From Euglena gracilis (Eukaryota; Euglenida; Euglenophyceae; Euglenales), in the NCBI GenBank assembly GCA_039621445.1, contig CP154954.1, positions 24,998,954 through 25,062,953 on the forward strand: a DNA stretch of 64,000 bases. Direction: 5' to 3'. The notes beneath the pieces are model-generated. The model did not search any database, was not told where the DNA came from, and saw only the letters and a list, made by a program, of their open reading frames with translations. How positions within the stretch are numbered: position 1 is the first letter of the stretch; each line of letters opens with the position of its first letter. Made by a program: the position numbers and the translations under genes. Shown piece after piece: positions 41,341 to 52,502 of this stretch.

Positions 41341-42660
41341 CCATTGTCGGTGAGGACAGTGAAACATTATTGTTGTGGTGTTTGTGGCTTTATCACCTGC
41401 AACAATCGTCATTTGTGGCGACACGTTGAAGGGTTTCATGTCCATGTTTAAAACAAAAATTTTTCCTGTTTCTTTTGAGCTCCATCCCCAGAATAATTTC
41501 TAAATAAAATTGATCTAATTTTTATTTCTGCGGTGTCTCCCAGCTCTCCCAAATCCAATTTTTCCGCTTTTTGAAACTCCAATTTTTTGTCACCAAATGC
41601 CCAATTTTGTTCTATTTCAGATAAACTCAATGGAAATTTGTTTGCGTCACAGTTTTAACCAATTAGAAAATAGCCAGGGTATTCTTCGGCACTGCCCCCC
41701 CAAAAAACAAAAAAAAACCTTTGTTCCCGTTCAAGCAAAACACGCTACTGGGCAAACTGGTTTCCCCTCTCGTGCATTGTCCGGGGCTCCCCATCCTGCT
41801 CGGGTGCCTCTCCAGGTCGATGATGATCCTGGATCAGAGATACGGCAACACACGTTTATCCATTGCGTACTCGTCATGCATTCATCCATCCATCCATTTT
41901 CCAAAGAATCCGATTCCTGATTCCCTCTTGTTCACCGATTCCTGGTTCAGCTCAGAAATCATGTTTAGGTCGTGGCTTATCCGTAGTTGTGTGATCCCAT
42001 ATTCACCTGTTTTATCGTGTGTTGATATCGTGTCCTCTGTCAAACATATCATTTTGATACATAAAAAATATCCTACCCCGTATGAATAACAAATGCATTT
42101 CCTGTTTTATACCACTGGTGTATTGTTGCTATATCATTATTTTTATTTTTTGGCCGAAAACCTATGCTTTTCGGCCAATGCTATCTATCCCACATGTCCT
42201 CCTGTGGATTCAGAGCAATATGCGTCACCGTTCAGAAGCGTCCTGCACTTGGGATGTAGGTTGGAAATTTCGGTGTTCACGGATCTCTGAAGGTAACCCA
42301 CTGCGGAACCAATTGCGGATGCATTATTTGGCGCCTCATTGTCACTTGATGCAAGTCTTCCGGGTGCAGAACAGGTTGCTTGCCAGGAGGAGGGGATGGC
42401 AATGGGAGATGGCTTCTCAGACACGCAGATTGAGTGTGCGGCCACTACAGTGACGCTTGGATTGACGCCACCACACCATGCTGCAACTGTCACCACTGAA
42501 AGTCCCCCGGACGCACACGATGCAGAAGATCCAACGATCAGGACTGTGTCGCTGGGTTGTTGTGGACGATGCCGGTGCCACCACTCCGTGGGTAATGCAT
42601 TCCTCTCATTCCCAATATCCTCCTGCTCGCATGTGCAAAATCATTTAAAACTTTTGAGTC
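41341..42660. other. Spacer between D2 and transposase relic
   Basis: This stretch is A/T-richer than its neighbours and has only short frames. One plus-strand frame (42339-42600) may be the decayed N-terminus of the transposase gene that follows. Nothing else is recognised. Confidence 0.4.
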
Positions 42661-44002
42661 GGGCTGTGCAATGAATTTACGCCTGTTTGGGAACATGTTT
42701 TTGAGAGTGCTGCATATCCTAAGCCCCAGGACGCTCGGTGCACGGGCTATGATGGCAGACCTTGTCGTTGGATCTTAAAAGGGTGGACTCGCCCTTACAC
42801 AGAGGTGGGCACGACCATGGTGCACGTTTTTCACTTTAAGAGGTACATGTGCGTACAACATTAACGTCCAGGCAGCCCGCAAGTCTACCGTGCACTGGAT
42901 CCCACATTTAACGAAGAGATAAGTGATCCGCGTGTGCAAGTGTCATTCCCAGTGGTGGAGATTGGTGCCAAGAATTACACGTACGAGGTGTTGTTATATG
43001 TTCGCAACCTCGTCCTCACACACAAATATGCGGTTCGCACATTCGGAATCTGTCGCACTCCTCTTAGGTAGCTGCCGCTGAAGCTGCGGCATTACACCAT
43101 CCGGGCACAATCACTCTGGAGAAGCCGCTTGCAAAATATATTCCTTGCGACCGCACACTGGACGCATTGGCGTTCTTCACCTGGCAGTCGCAATACAATG
43201 CCAGTACCCTTGCAAAGGACTCCCTATTCGCGGAAGAAGCAATCTGTCTGCATTTTGATGTGACCTACAAGGCGGGCAGTGGCATCTGGGTGCGGAATCC
43301 CGCAGGGGGAATGATCGAGCTGTCCTACATTGTTTCATCCATCCTGGGGTCCAATGGCGTTGCCTTGGCATCCACGTTGATTCCCACTGAAAAGTGGGAG
43401 CACATTGCTCCGCTGTTTCCGCAAGTGTTCCAACGGTTGCGTGGTATTGGCGAACCTCTGCAAATCTGGGTGGATCAGCAGGCCCACGTGCACGTGCTAC
43501 CGGTGTTTTTTACTAGTTTTCCCGGCGACGTCTCTCATTGACTCCTGTTTCCGGTGATTTTTTTGCTCTTTTACGGCCTTTCAAACGGTCGCTTTTTTAA
43601 CGCGGTCTTTTCTAAAGCATTCCCCGTTTGGCGGAATTCATTGCAAGGCAAACGGTCCTGACGGGGATTATCAGAAGTGGCACGTCAAGGTATCCAACCT
43701 GGTGCATGAGTATTTTCCAGACACCACATGCCAAGTGTGTCAAGATTACTGGCATTTCAAGCAGAATCTGACGAGTGGTTTGGACAAGACATCCGAGGTA
43801 TCGTGAATTCAATAAGGAGACGAGGCTGGTGCTGGTGCGCCTTCGCCTGCAAACCACCACGGACAGCGGACTCACTCCACCAACATCGGCCGAAGACTTG
43901 CGTGGCGCCTTGCAGACTCACCATCTCGCTGTCGTGTTGCCAGCGTCATGTTTTTGGGTGAGGTTCCCTCTTTGGGTGATGTTGGGATTTTTCTCCCTCT
44001 AA
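42660..44002 (+). pseudogene. DDE-like transposase relic
   Basis: Several frames together look like a cut-and-paste transposase. An upstream piece (42690-43060) has CTGYDGRPCRWILKGWTRPY, a possible zinc ribbon, and DPRVQVSFPVVEIGAKNYTY. The frame 43167-43541 has LHFDVTYKAGSGIWV and LQIWVDQQAHV, which could hold the first two catalytic aspartates. A third piece near 43680-43800 reads VHEYFPDTTCQVCQDYWHFK, a typical D-xx-H region, and then FNKETRLVLVRLRLQ. Stops and shifts separate all parts. The family is not certain; I base it on motif layout only. Confidence 0.45.
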
Positions 44003-44224
44003 TACGAATGCGCTCCTTCTCTGCCCTTGATAATAAGGAAGAAAACGCCCCTGAGTCGGGACCAGCTGTTGGGTTCCAAGGTAGACGCGAGGTGATGCTC
44101 ACGATTTGTTCCGGAAGTATTCCTGACCAACGGACCAATACAAGTTGGTGAGGGGGCCAGCCTTCCAGAAGCACTGTGATTTTTCCCTGGCTTCTGCGAA
44201 GGGTACCGCCTTGGGCCTTGAGTG

Positions 44225-44637
44225 TACGTCCAAAGCTTTCCCCCTTTTCCTTTTTTGGGACTTTCTGAAAAAGCCTTTCGCTTTCGCCTTGGTGCGCAAC
44301 CTACTTATGGTAGGGAAAAGTCTTTGGAGTAACAAAAAGTGGTTTTCCCCTTTTGTTCCCATTTCCCAAGAGGCAAAGCACCAGGCAAAGACTTCAGAAG
44401 TTTCCGCTGAAGTCACGTTCAGTTGTTTCGAGAGTTTTCCCTCAAACAAAACCAATGGTGAACTTTGAGACGATGACAGTAAAGAATACCACTTGTGCGG
44501 GAAGGAGAGAAAAGTGCTGGGGCAGATCCCAGAAGGGTCTGCCACGATCTTACCAACTGTGGTTTCCACAGTGGTGCGATCGTCACAGAACCCACTCTGA
44601 GATATCTTACATAGCTGGGACGTGCCTGGTACACATC
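44225..44637 (-). repeat. LTR of G2
   Basis: The reverse complement begins TGTGTACCAGGCACGTCCCA and ends GACGTACA, as in G1. The polypurine tract reads GGGAGGGGGA just outside it (44638-44650). Bases beyond 44225 toward 44150 are unrelated to G1 and mark the insertion border. Confidence 0.75.
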
Positions 44638-45499
44638 CCCCTCCCAGGGCTACGCCAGTCAGGATATCTGACGCTTCCCTGGTGGGGTTCACTTCTACTC
44701 CATTTGGTGCCTCTCCTTTCCGCACAGTGGCATCCACCCAAATCCCAAAAAAACGCGCAAAAGGTTAGCCGCGTTTCGCGGTTACCTATTAGCCGTTTCG
44801 GCTTAGGTGGGGTGTGAAAAAGCCCAGTGTGGGAAACGGGGCTGGCAGGTTTCCTGTCAAAGTATCCCATCCACCCACTTTGGGTGTGCCAAAGGCACGA
44901 GAGGTTGGTCAAGCGTATTCGCTGAAAACCCCAGGGGAGAGGTGTGGAAGGGGGGGGGGCAGGCTCCTATCCTGGTCATACCCGGATAGGGATCCTAGGC
45001 GGTCATTTCAGCACTAGGAAACAAAAAAATTACTTACAAAACCGACTGCCGGCGACAGGTTTGCGGGGGTGGGGGGAAAGTAGGGAGGACAGGGGGGCTG
45101 GCCTAAGCCAAAACAGAATTTTTGCTGTTTGTCAGCCATAAGGGGCCGTAGGGCCGAAAAGTGACAAATTGGCATGTTATTACGGCGTGCGCGCTGTGTG
45201 CTGTGTGTCATTTAGCGGCTGGCCAGGTTTCCCGGCTGCCAAGGTCTTCACAGCAGCAGCTCCTTCACGACGTGATAAGAGGCGCTTACCTCCTGCAGAC
45301 GGTTTCCGTCCGCACGGCCAATGTTGGAGGGGGGGGGCTCATGGATGCTTCCATCCAGAGCTCGTGACAGACCTGGGTTCGTCCCAAGGCTCATTAGCGG
45401 TTTCCGCTACCAGTGTACGATCCTACAGGGGGGTCCAGGCTCCATGAAGGCGATTAGCTTACATGGGGTCTGGTAATGCCGTTTCGGCATTTTTTCCTT

Positions 45500-46000
45500 T
45501 CAAACCGCGAGTAATCATGGCGGGAGTCCAGGGGATCTTCCACCAGGACCATTTGGAATTGCTGTGGTGGTGGCCTGTCCACGAGCCAGGTTTCTGGCGA
45601 TTCGTAGTCGAAGTCAGGTGTTACCTAGTCCCGAACCCATCCTTCGGGGACTGTGTGCTTGGTTACACTCGCTCTTTCCATGAGGAACCGCTGCAGCTTC
45701 TCCCAGAATTTCCTGGGCAGAGTGTCTGGCCAGATGAAGTAGTTCATCCGTGGGTGGTTGGCTGACACCTGCGGGGCATTCCCCGGGAGGGGGTCAATGG
45801 GCATGTGATGCGCACATTCCGCGCCCACTGTATGGGGTCGTGATACGACCCCAGGCCAGTGTTTCCAGGGCAACCCGTGGTTTTCGGGTGGCCATTGTGG
45901 CAGGCACCAGCGACCGTTTTGTTCCTAGGTTTTGAACAGAGGGAAAAGCGTCTTTTCACTGTCCACTGTCTCCCAGGGGTAAAGTAATCATACCCCTGCT
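45500..46000 (-). pseudogene. G2 copy of the gypsy Cys-rich accessory protein
   Basis: The frame 45873-45625 reads GVVSRPHTVGAECAHHMPID and LPRKFWEKLQRFLMERASVT, matching the C-terminal part of the G1 protein with conservative changes. The N-terminal Cys pairs appear at about 46440 (LCAKCVDSLTHTHNFYYT) beyond the foreign piece. The gene is split and dead. Confidence 0.6.
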
Positions 46001-46102
46001 TCCTCAACCCCCCAGTTAGAAGCCCCCCGGGGCTACTATTCGGTCACTGTGGGGAAAACCCGAGGGGGGACTTCTAATTGGGTACCCTTTGTCTGAAGGG
46101 AA

Positions 46103-46148
46103 AACTTCGGCCGGCGTTCGATCCGGGGATCGAACGCCGGCCAAGTTT
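46103..46148. repeat. Perfect long hairpin
   Basis: CGGCCGGCGTTCGATCC and GGATCGAACGCCGGCC are separated by only a few G, and flanking AACTT/AAGTT extend the arms. It lies inside G2 and is absent from the corresponding G1 sequence. Confidence 0.7.
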
Positions 46149-46456
46149 AAAAAACTGCAAGACGCATTTATTCTAGTTTTGGGTGGATAGGCCATGTTTC
46201 AAGGATACTAGATATCACTTTTGTTCCCAATGTCGACCTTTTTTCGTGGATAATTTTCGAGTTTTTCACCATTTTTCGGAAATGTTTTCGTCAAATTTCC
46301 CCCGGCTTCGCCGGGGGGGGGGGCTGTTATTTGGATTTTTGGCGGGGAACCTGAGGGGGGGGTACATTCGTACCATCTCGCTCCGTGTATGTGTAGTAAA
46401 AATTGTGCGTGTGGGTCAAACTGTCCACGCACTTGGCGCATAGTGTACGGTCTTCC

Positions 46457-46700
46457 CTTTGACTCCTTTTGTCCCGGAAAAGCCTGTTTTGCTTTCTCCT
46501 GGTGCGCACCTACTTAGGTGAGTAAAATCCTTGGAGTAACAAAACCCTTTTTCCCAATTCTCCTACGCTAAGGCAGAGCACAAAGAAAGTTGTTGTGAAA
46601 GGATTTTCCTTCACAGTCGTGTTCAGTCCTTTCAGAGGTTCATCCTCTTACTTCAAAACAGTCAGAATGTGAGGAATAGAATACCATCTGTGAGGAAAAG
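46457..46700 (-). repeat. Divergent gypsy LTR fragment
   Basis: The pieces GGTGCGCACCTACTTAGGTG and CTTGGAGTAACAAAACCC resemble the G2 LTR (GGTGCGCAACCTACTTATGG, CTTTGGAGTAACAAAAAG) in order and spacing. It may be the remains of the 5' LTR of G2 or of another member. Confidence 0.5.
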
Positions 46701-46806
46701 AGATCACGGCCTAGGAGGATCACTCCGAGCCGAAGTCCTGTGAGGGTGAGAGTAATGCACATACCAAGTTCTCAAGGTGGGAGGGGGGGCTCCCGGATCT
46801 GGACTT

Positions 46807-47080
46807 GGGGGGGGGGTTGTGTGCAGCCCCTAGGGTCTGCCCACGGTCGCCAAAGGTCGCCAAAGGTCGCTATGGGTATTTCCTACTCAGTCTTTTTTGC
46901 ATTGTAGCGGCGTAGGCAACTGTTCCAGGGCCCTAAAAAAAAAATCCCTTGTGTGTGCAACACCTTTTGTGTGTATGTTGCGCTAATTTGCCGTGGAGCG
47001 CATTTTTTGACATCGACCTGCCCACGACCTTTGGCGACCATGGCGACCTTTGGCGACCCTAGGGTCTGCCCACAACCCCC
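46807..47080. mobile_element. MITE-like element with about 60-bp inverted repeats
   Basis: The left end, GGGGTTGTGTGCAGCCCC with CTAGGGTCTGCCCACGGTCGCC and two AAAGGTCGCC units, is answered on the right by the reverse order (GGCGACC units, CTAGGGTCTGCCCACAACCCCC). The total length is about 270 bp and there is no coding sequence. CTAGGGTCTGCCCAC itself reads the same way at both ends, so the terminal repeat is partly scrambled. Confidence 0.6.
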
Positions 47081-47099
47081 CCCCTCCCAGGCCAAATCT

Positions 47100-47672
47100 A
47101 CCCCCCGGGAGGGGGGAGAGTCGAGGATGAAGGGTGAAGGGTGAAGTAGGAGAGCGGTGAAGGGCACAGTACGGAGGGGGGATAGCGAGTGTGAGAGGAA
47201 AGTGTATAGCGGCAGGGAAGGTTCAATGGAACGGCCATGGGGACTATTGGGTGTTGAGGTTGTGGCAGCGACAAGTTTAGGTTTTGGGGAGTTGGCTCAG
47301 GGAAGGCTCTGTTTTCAGTGCGGTAAGGGTTTGGACGTCTTTGTAGACTTGGTCCATTCGTTGCAAGGTGTGATTTGCTTGTTTTTTGGTTTGATTAGTC
47401 TTGTGGTTGGTTATGCGTACGGTTGGTGTGTCATGGAGTCTTCGGCCCTGTGGTCAAATTGCTCACTCCGTTTCATATGGGCAATGGGTGGTGGGATCCA
47501 CCGTTCCAGATGTCTCCGCCACTGTACCTCAAGCCAGCTGGCGGGCCACTTCTCTTGCCAATATGAGACACAGGTTGCTGATGGTTGGGTACCGTTGTTT
47601 ACTTTTTTGACAAGTTGGGGATTGTTTAAGGACAATTGTTTGTTCTGGGTCTAGGGGTCGTAGTGGTCTTCT
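47100..47672. other. Region downstream of the LINE, no clear gene
   Basis: This may be the 3' part of the LINE: the minus strand has a frame 47635-47411 with CVSYWQEKWPASWLEVQWRR but no recognisable motif. The plus-strand frame over the same bases looks like a shadow. Confidence 0.35.
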
Positions 47673-50189
47673 TTACAGACAATACGGCTGGTGTATGGTG
47701 TTGGTTACTTCTGGATATGTGTCGTTGCCTGCATACCGTCCCAAGATTACTTGTCGCGCGATCTCTCGCGCAACAGTTATTGATAGAAGCTGCCATGTGT
47801 CGGCTTCAGTTTTGCGTTTTGACCATGCATTTTGTTGACCGAGGAGAAGTTTCATCAGTGTTGACATTAAGGTTAGCGCTTCTTGGCCTAGGCCGCCATA
47901 GCAGTCAACAACAAATGGAATGCAGGTCCATCCCATCCTCCCACAGGTGACGTCATATTTTGAATGTTTTTCCTTCTCTTGGCGTTCATACCATTCAGTT
48001 AGTTCAGCTGTGTCACGCAACGGTCTGTACGGTGCTGCTGTGTGTCTCACTGTGATATCCACTGCTCCAGGACCATTGGCGTCAAGTCTGCTGACGAGGA
48101 CATCGCCCGGGCGTGTTCTCTCTGGACCTCCTTGTTCTTTTTTTGCAAGTCCTGGATTGCACCATGTCGCCGCGTGATGCCATTTGAGCTGCAGCATACA
48201 AGGTGATTACCCAGGTTGTCCATTGGCTTTGTGCAGCGTGGGCACGTTGATCCCGTTGGTGGACAAACTGGTGCTCCCAGTGACCACTTTAGAAATCCTT
48301 TGAATTCGGCAGAAGCGACCAATGTTTTCAGTCCAGAGGATGGTGTGACAGAAGCCCAGGCCATTGCGTGGGGCCGCTGTTGGCTTGCGAACCGGACGGC
48401 GTCTTGACCGTGAAGGTTGGAGGATAATACCTTTTGTCGTTGTTTCGCAAAGCATTCACCCCACCACTTCTGTTGAATGTGAGGGCTTTGGGCTTCGTTC
48501 AGGAGTGATACATCCGCAGCCCATGTTTGCGTTGGGGGAGTTCCTTCGAGGACGGAGTTGGCAGAGGACAGGCACTCCGCAGTGTCTTTCGGTACTCCTC
48601 GGTCTGCAAGGCTCAGGGTGCGTCTGCCATTGCTGACAAACGTCACAATGCCGGATATACGTGCTGGGAGACGTTCCCGTGATGGGTCCCGAATTCCGAG
48701 TCCGCCATGACGCACGGGTAGGGTGGCCTGAGCCCATTGGTTGTCGTCGATTGGGGATCCAACAATGTTGCTCATTGTGTTCCTGATTTCTTTGGTCAAC
48801 AGAGCACATGCGTCATTTGCCTGCCCCAGTTCTGTTGCACGCATGAGGTCATTAACTTTGCATGCATCTAGGCAGGTTCGTAAGAGGCAGAACTGAATAT
48901 GGGCTTGCGGCAGGTTCAAATGGGCCCGGCAAGCTTTCTGCACACCTGTTACACGTTCAGCCCACACTTCCCCCGCAAAGCCTCCGCTTTGTGGATGGCA
49001 TACCGGGATTCCCAGGGCCCGTATACCAGAATTAGGGGAGTAGTTCACGATTGGGACTGCACGAAGTGGGCTGTTTTGCGGCATGTGTTGAGGTGTATGC
49101 CTAGTAGCGTCCCCTGTCGTTGAATTTCTGTAATTGCTGCATGTAATTGTGGGAGGGTTCCCAGGTTGTGTCCATCATCCAAATACCACAATTGTAGTGG
49201 CACCACGTCTTGCAAGGACTCGACGAGAGATTGCAACGCCAAGGCGAATCCGGCTGGGCCACAAGGGTCCCCTTGTTGTACGCCAGAGGCACTCCGAAGG
49301 TGTGATGACCCACAAAAGAGCGGGCTGTGTTCGGCGTAGCAACTCTCGAACCAAACGTACGCCTCCGGGCAGCGTTTAGCCACTTCAGCAACGACTGTCT
49401 TTCTTTTTACGCAATTAAAAGCATTGCTGAAATCTACCTTTAACAAAGCCCAGGTACTGTCCTGTTGCATGTGCAGGTGATTTACTTCTTGCTGCAGTCC
49501 CATAGCAATGAGTTCACATGCCCCCTGGACCCCTACACCGCATTGTAGTGGCTGCATTTCTTTAAGGCTGTCCCTGATTTTGGGGTGCCTCATCAAATAT
49601 TTGCCCACCAATTGCGCAGGCATTCCCCAGCTGCAATTGGTCGCGTGCCATCCTTCTTTGGGTCAGGAATGGGGTTGGTATTGCCAAGCTCATCAAGGTT
49701 TTCGCTTGGATTGCAGGGTTTTCGAAGAGGAGTCAAACGGGCACCAGCGAAAATCCATGCCGCAGAGTTGTGAATTCCGTTTGTCAAACATGTTCGGACG
49801 AATTGGTCCAAAATTGTGAGGAGCTGTTCTGATTGTGTCCCCAGGGGATCAGAGAGCATGTCTTTTAGATGATCTGGACGAAGTCCAGACGGTCCTGGTG
49901 AGGACTCCTTCGGGAAAGACATGACTGCTTTCCGTATTTCAATTAGGCGCTCCCTGGTTGCATCTTCAAAGAGATCACGCGAACACGTGTGATATGTCTC
50001 GCTAATTCCCATAGGATCTGCCACGATCGTCATGCTGTGTTCATCACAGCCGTCAGATTGTGACGGATCCAGACTCTGCAGGTTTCCTACAGAGCTGGGA
50101 TCGTGCCTGGTACACAACCCCCTCCCAGGGCTATGCCAGATTTCCTTCTTGGACCAGGTCATCCCAGGTCCCGTCCGGATATCGGACAC
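47673..50189 (-). pseudogene. LINE with YLDD reverse transcriptase and restriction-like endonuclease
   Basis: This is the polymerase of a target-primed retrotransposon. Frame 50189-49593 has AVMSFPKESSPGPSGLRPDH, ARLTPLRKP and RPIAAGECLR. Frame 49623-49045 continues with WALLKVDFSNAFN (first Asp near residue 64), GVQQGDPCGPAGFALAL and LWYLDDGHNLGT. Frame 49084-48047 has FKGFLKWSLGAP and the finger CPRCTKPMDNLGNHLVC before RHGAIQDL. Frame 48197-47673 has RPGDVLVSRLD, GAVDITVRHTAAP and KYDVTCGRMGWTCIPFVVD, which looks like a restriction-like endonuclease. The WYLDDG type and C-terminal endonuclease point to the early-branching LINE clades (CRE/R2/Utopia-like). Each domain change comes with a frameshift. 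Confidence 0.75.
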
Positions 50190-50465
50190 AGTCCTGTTCG
50201 GGTTTCTGCTTTCCAGAACACGGATCTCTTTTCTCCACAGGGGCGCAACCCAAGAACCCGAAAACGCGCAAAAGTTTACCGCTTATCGCGGTTACCTATT
50301 AGCCGTTTCGGCTTAGGTGGAGTGTGAAAAAGCCCAGTGTGGGAAACGGGGCTGGCAGGTTTCCTGTCAAAGTATCCCATCCACCCACTTTGGGTGTGCC
50401 AAAGGCACGAGAGGTTGGTCAAGCGTATTCGCTGAAAACCCCAGGGGAGAGGTGTGGAAGGGGGG
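50010..50465 (-). repeat. Gypsy 3' region and LTR start, fragment G3
   Basis: Bases 50262-50465 match 44750-44952 of G2 nearly base for base (from AAACGCGCAAAAG to GGTGTGGAAGGGG). Bases 50010-50262 continue into a diverged polypurine tract and LTR start (GTGCCTGGTACACA). The fragment runs into the LINE on its left and is broken by E1 in its G run on the right. Confidence 0.7.
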
Positions 50466-50471
50466 GCGAGG

Positions 50472-50700
50472 GGGGTACTGGGTAGTCGACCGACTAGTCT
50501 GTCGACTACCCAGTTGCCCTACCGACTAGTCGACCGACTAGTCGGTCGACTAGTTGGTACAAGGGGGGGGGGTACTGGCTATGGGAGCAACTGGCTAGTC
50601 CTAGTCGGTCGAGTAGTCGGTCGACTAGTCGACCGACTAGCCACTCTAATGTACCAAAAGGGGGGGGGGGTCACCGACCTTTTAAGCCCCCCCCCAACAT
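50472..50700. repeat. Left terminal inverted repeat of E1
   Basis: The sequence begins GGGGTACTGGGTAGTCGACC. It is made of overlapping GTCGACCGACTAGTCGG palindromes and continues GCCACTCTAATGTACCAAAA, a G run and TTTAAGCCCCCC. The same order appears reversed at 55265-55437. The internal palindromes differ in number between the ends. Confidence 0.75.
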
Positions 50701-50787
50701 TGATTTGACTTGCTTTGAACTAGAATCTCAAAGAAAGCACGTCTAAAGCCTTCAAAGTTGTCAAAAAACATCCCTTTTGTTGCCAAA

Positions 50788-52000
50788 ACGGTTCAGCAAC
50801 ACAAGGGATTTTGTTATTTTGGGGCCCTGGGACAGTTGAGCAACAGAAGGGATTGGCTTCCAAAACGGTTCGGCAACACAAGGGATTTTGTTATTTTGGG
50901 GCCCTGGGACAGTTGAGCAACAGAAGGGATTGGCTTCCAAAACGGTTCGGCAACACAAGGGCTTTTGTTATTTTGGGGCCCTGGGACAGTTGAGCAGCAG
51001 AAGGGATTGGCTTCCAAAACGGTTCGGCAACACAAGGGATTTTGTTATTTTGGGGCCCTGGGACAGTTGAGCAACAGAAGGGATTCGCTTCCAAAGCGGT
51101 TCGGCAACACAAGGGATTTTGTTATTTTGGGGCCCTGGGACAGTTGAGCAACAGAAGGGATTGGCTTCCAAAACGGTTCGGCAACACAAGGTATTTTGTT
51201 ATTTTGGGGCCCTGGGACAGTTGAGCAGCAGAAGGAATTGGCTTCCAAAACGGTTCGGCAACACAAGGGATTTTGTTATTTTGGGGCCCTGGGAGAACGG
51301 TTCGGCGACACAAGGGATTTTGTTATTTTGGGGCCCTGGGACAGTTGAGCAGCAGAAGGGATTTGCTTCCAAACTGTTCGGCAACACAAGGGATTTTGTT
51401 ATTTTGGGGCCCTGGGACAGTTCAGCAGTAGAAGGGATTGGCTTCCAAAACGGTTCGGCAACACAAGGGATTTTGTTATTTTGGGGCCCTGGGACAGTTG
51501 AGCAACAGAAGGGATTGGCTTCCAAAGCGGTTCGGCAACACAAGGGATTTTGTTTTTGGTGCCCTGGGACAGTTGAGCAACAGAAGGGATTGGCTTCCAA
51601 AAGGGTTCGGCAACACAAGGGATTTTGTTATTTTGGGGCCCTGGGACAGTTGAGCAACAGAAGGGATTGGCTTCCAAAATGGTTTGGCAACACAAGCGTT
51701 TTTGTTATTTTGGTGCCCTGGGACAGTTGAGCAACAGAAGGGATTGGCTTCCAAAACGGTTCGGCAACACAAGGGATTTTGTTATTTTGGGGCCCTGGGA
51801 CAGTTGAGCAGCAGAAGGGATTGGCTTCCAAAACGGTTCGGCAACACAAGGGATTTTGTTATTTTGGGGCCCTGGGACAGTTGAGCAACAGAAGGAATTG
51901 GCTTCCAAAACGGTTCGGCGACACAAGGGATTTTGTTATTTTGGGGCCCTGGGACAGTTGAGCAGCAAAAGGAATTCGCTTCCAAAACGGTTCGGCAACA
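50788..52000. repeat. 77-bp tandem repeat array, left
   Basis: The unit runs from GGGATTTTGTTATTTTGGGG through CCCTGGGACAGTTGAGCAAC and AGAAGGGATTGGCTTCCAAA to ACGGTTCGGCAACACAA, 77 bases. About 15-16 copies follow one another, with point variants (AGCAACAG or AGCAGCAG, GGCAAC or GGCGAC). One copy near 51295 is shortened. Because 77 is not a multiple of three, long frames cycle through the array; they are not genes. Confidence 0.9.
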
Positions 52001-52004
52001 CTAC

Positions 52005-52110
52005 ACAAAAATCGTCCATGTCACCCGGACACACGGTGTGTCCGGGTTATGGGCGCCGCAGGCGCCCATAACCCGGACACACCGTGTGTCCGGGTTACAA
52101 TGGACGATTT
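52005..52110. repeat. Nested (T-shaped) hairpin of E1
   Basis: A near-perfect inverted repeat has its centre at GGGCGCCGCAGGCGCCC. Each arm contains a second palindrome, CCCGGACACACGGTGTGTCC. The borders are AAAATCGTCCAT and ATGGACGATTTTTG. Folding would give a stem with two side hairpins. E2 has the same layout at 61929-62045 with other bases in the side arms. Confidence 0.8.
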
Positions 52111-52129
52111 TTGTCTATATCCGTTGACT

Positions 52130-52356
52130 AAGAGGCCCAAGACACACACTGTGTCTCGTGGAACTTAGCCACGCAATGTCTACCCCGTATTTTTTTGCAA
52201 TTTTTTGTCAAATTTTCAGTTCACGAGGACACACACTGTGTCTCGTGGACTGCCAGTCCACGAGACACAGTGTGTGTCCCCGTGGACTGGGACACACACT
52301 GTGTCTCGTGGACTGGCAGTCCACGAGACACAGTGTGTGTCCTCGTGAACTGAAAA
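52130..52356. repeat. Hairpin cluster upstream of the recombinase gene
   Basis: The unit ACACACTGTGTCTCGTGGAC and its complement are repeated five or more times. They form a palindrome of about 135 bases (52218-52352) whose outer arms are TTTTCAGTTCACGAGGACAC and the complement. The module with TATATCCGT and GAGGCCCAAGACACACAC (52118-52160) recurs reversed after the PHD gene (54735-54775). Confidence 0.8.
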
Positions 52357-52502
52357 AAATCAAGAATTCCCACTGGTCCGACCAACAAGTGCCCCCTAAT
52401 AACTTGGCCTTTCGGCAACTTTTGGCTTAGAGCATAAAGGTTTCTCGTGGACAAGTTTCACCACATTCCACTACCTGTCCTTGCAGTTTTTTCTTTCGAA
52501 AA

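Larger units (their letters stand above)
44225..46445 (-). mobile_element. Truncated gypsy element G2, relative of G1
   Basis: On the minus strand this repeats the last part of G1: the Cys-rich accessory gene (46445-45500, with CAKCVDS and a block NAPQVSANHPR), the hairpin-rich 3' region (45500-44640) and the LTR (44637-44225). Everything 5' of the accessory gene is missing. A foreign piece with a perfect hairpin lies at about 46010-46340. The relation to G1 is clear but diverged, so G2 is a separate, older family member. Confidence 0.75.

Noticed and set aside
47157-47654. Plus-strand 165-codon frame beside the LINE
   Set aside because: No motif, and it lies opposite a stretch that may be the LINE 3' part; treated as a shadow.
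50788-52000. Many overlapping frames of 60-200 codons in both strands and a resemblance to a CRISPR array
   Set aside because: The 77-bp units follow one another without unique spacers, and frames exist only because 77 is not a multiple of three and the unit lacks stops. It is a satellite.
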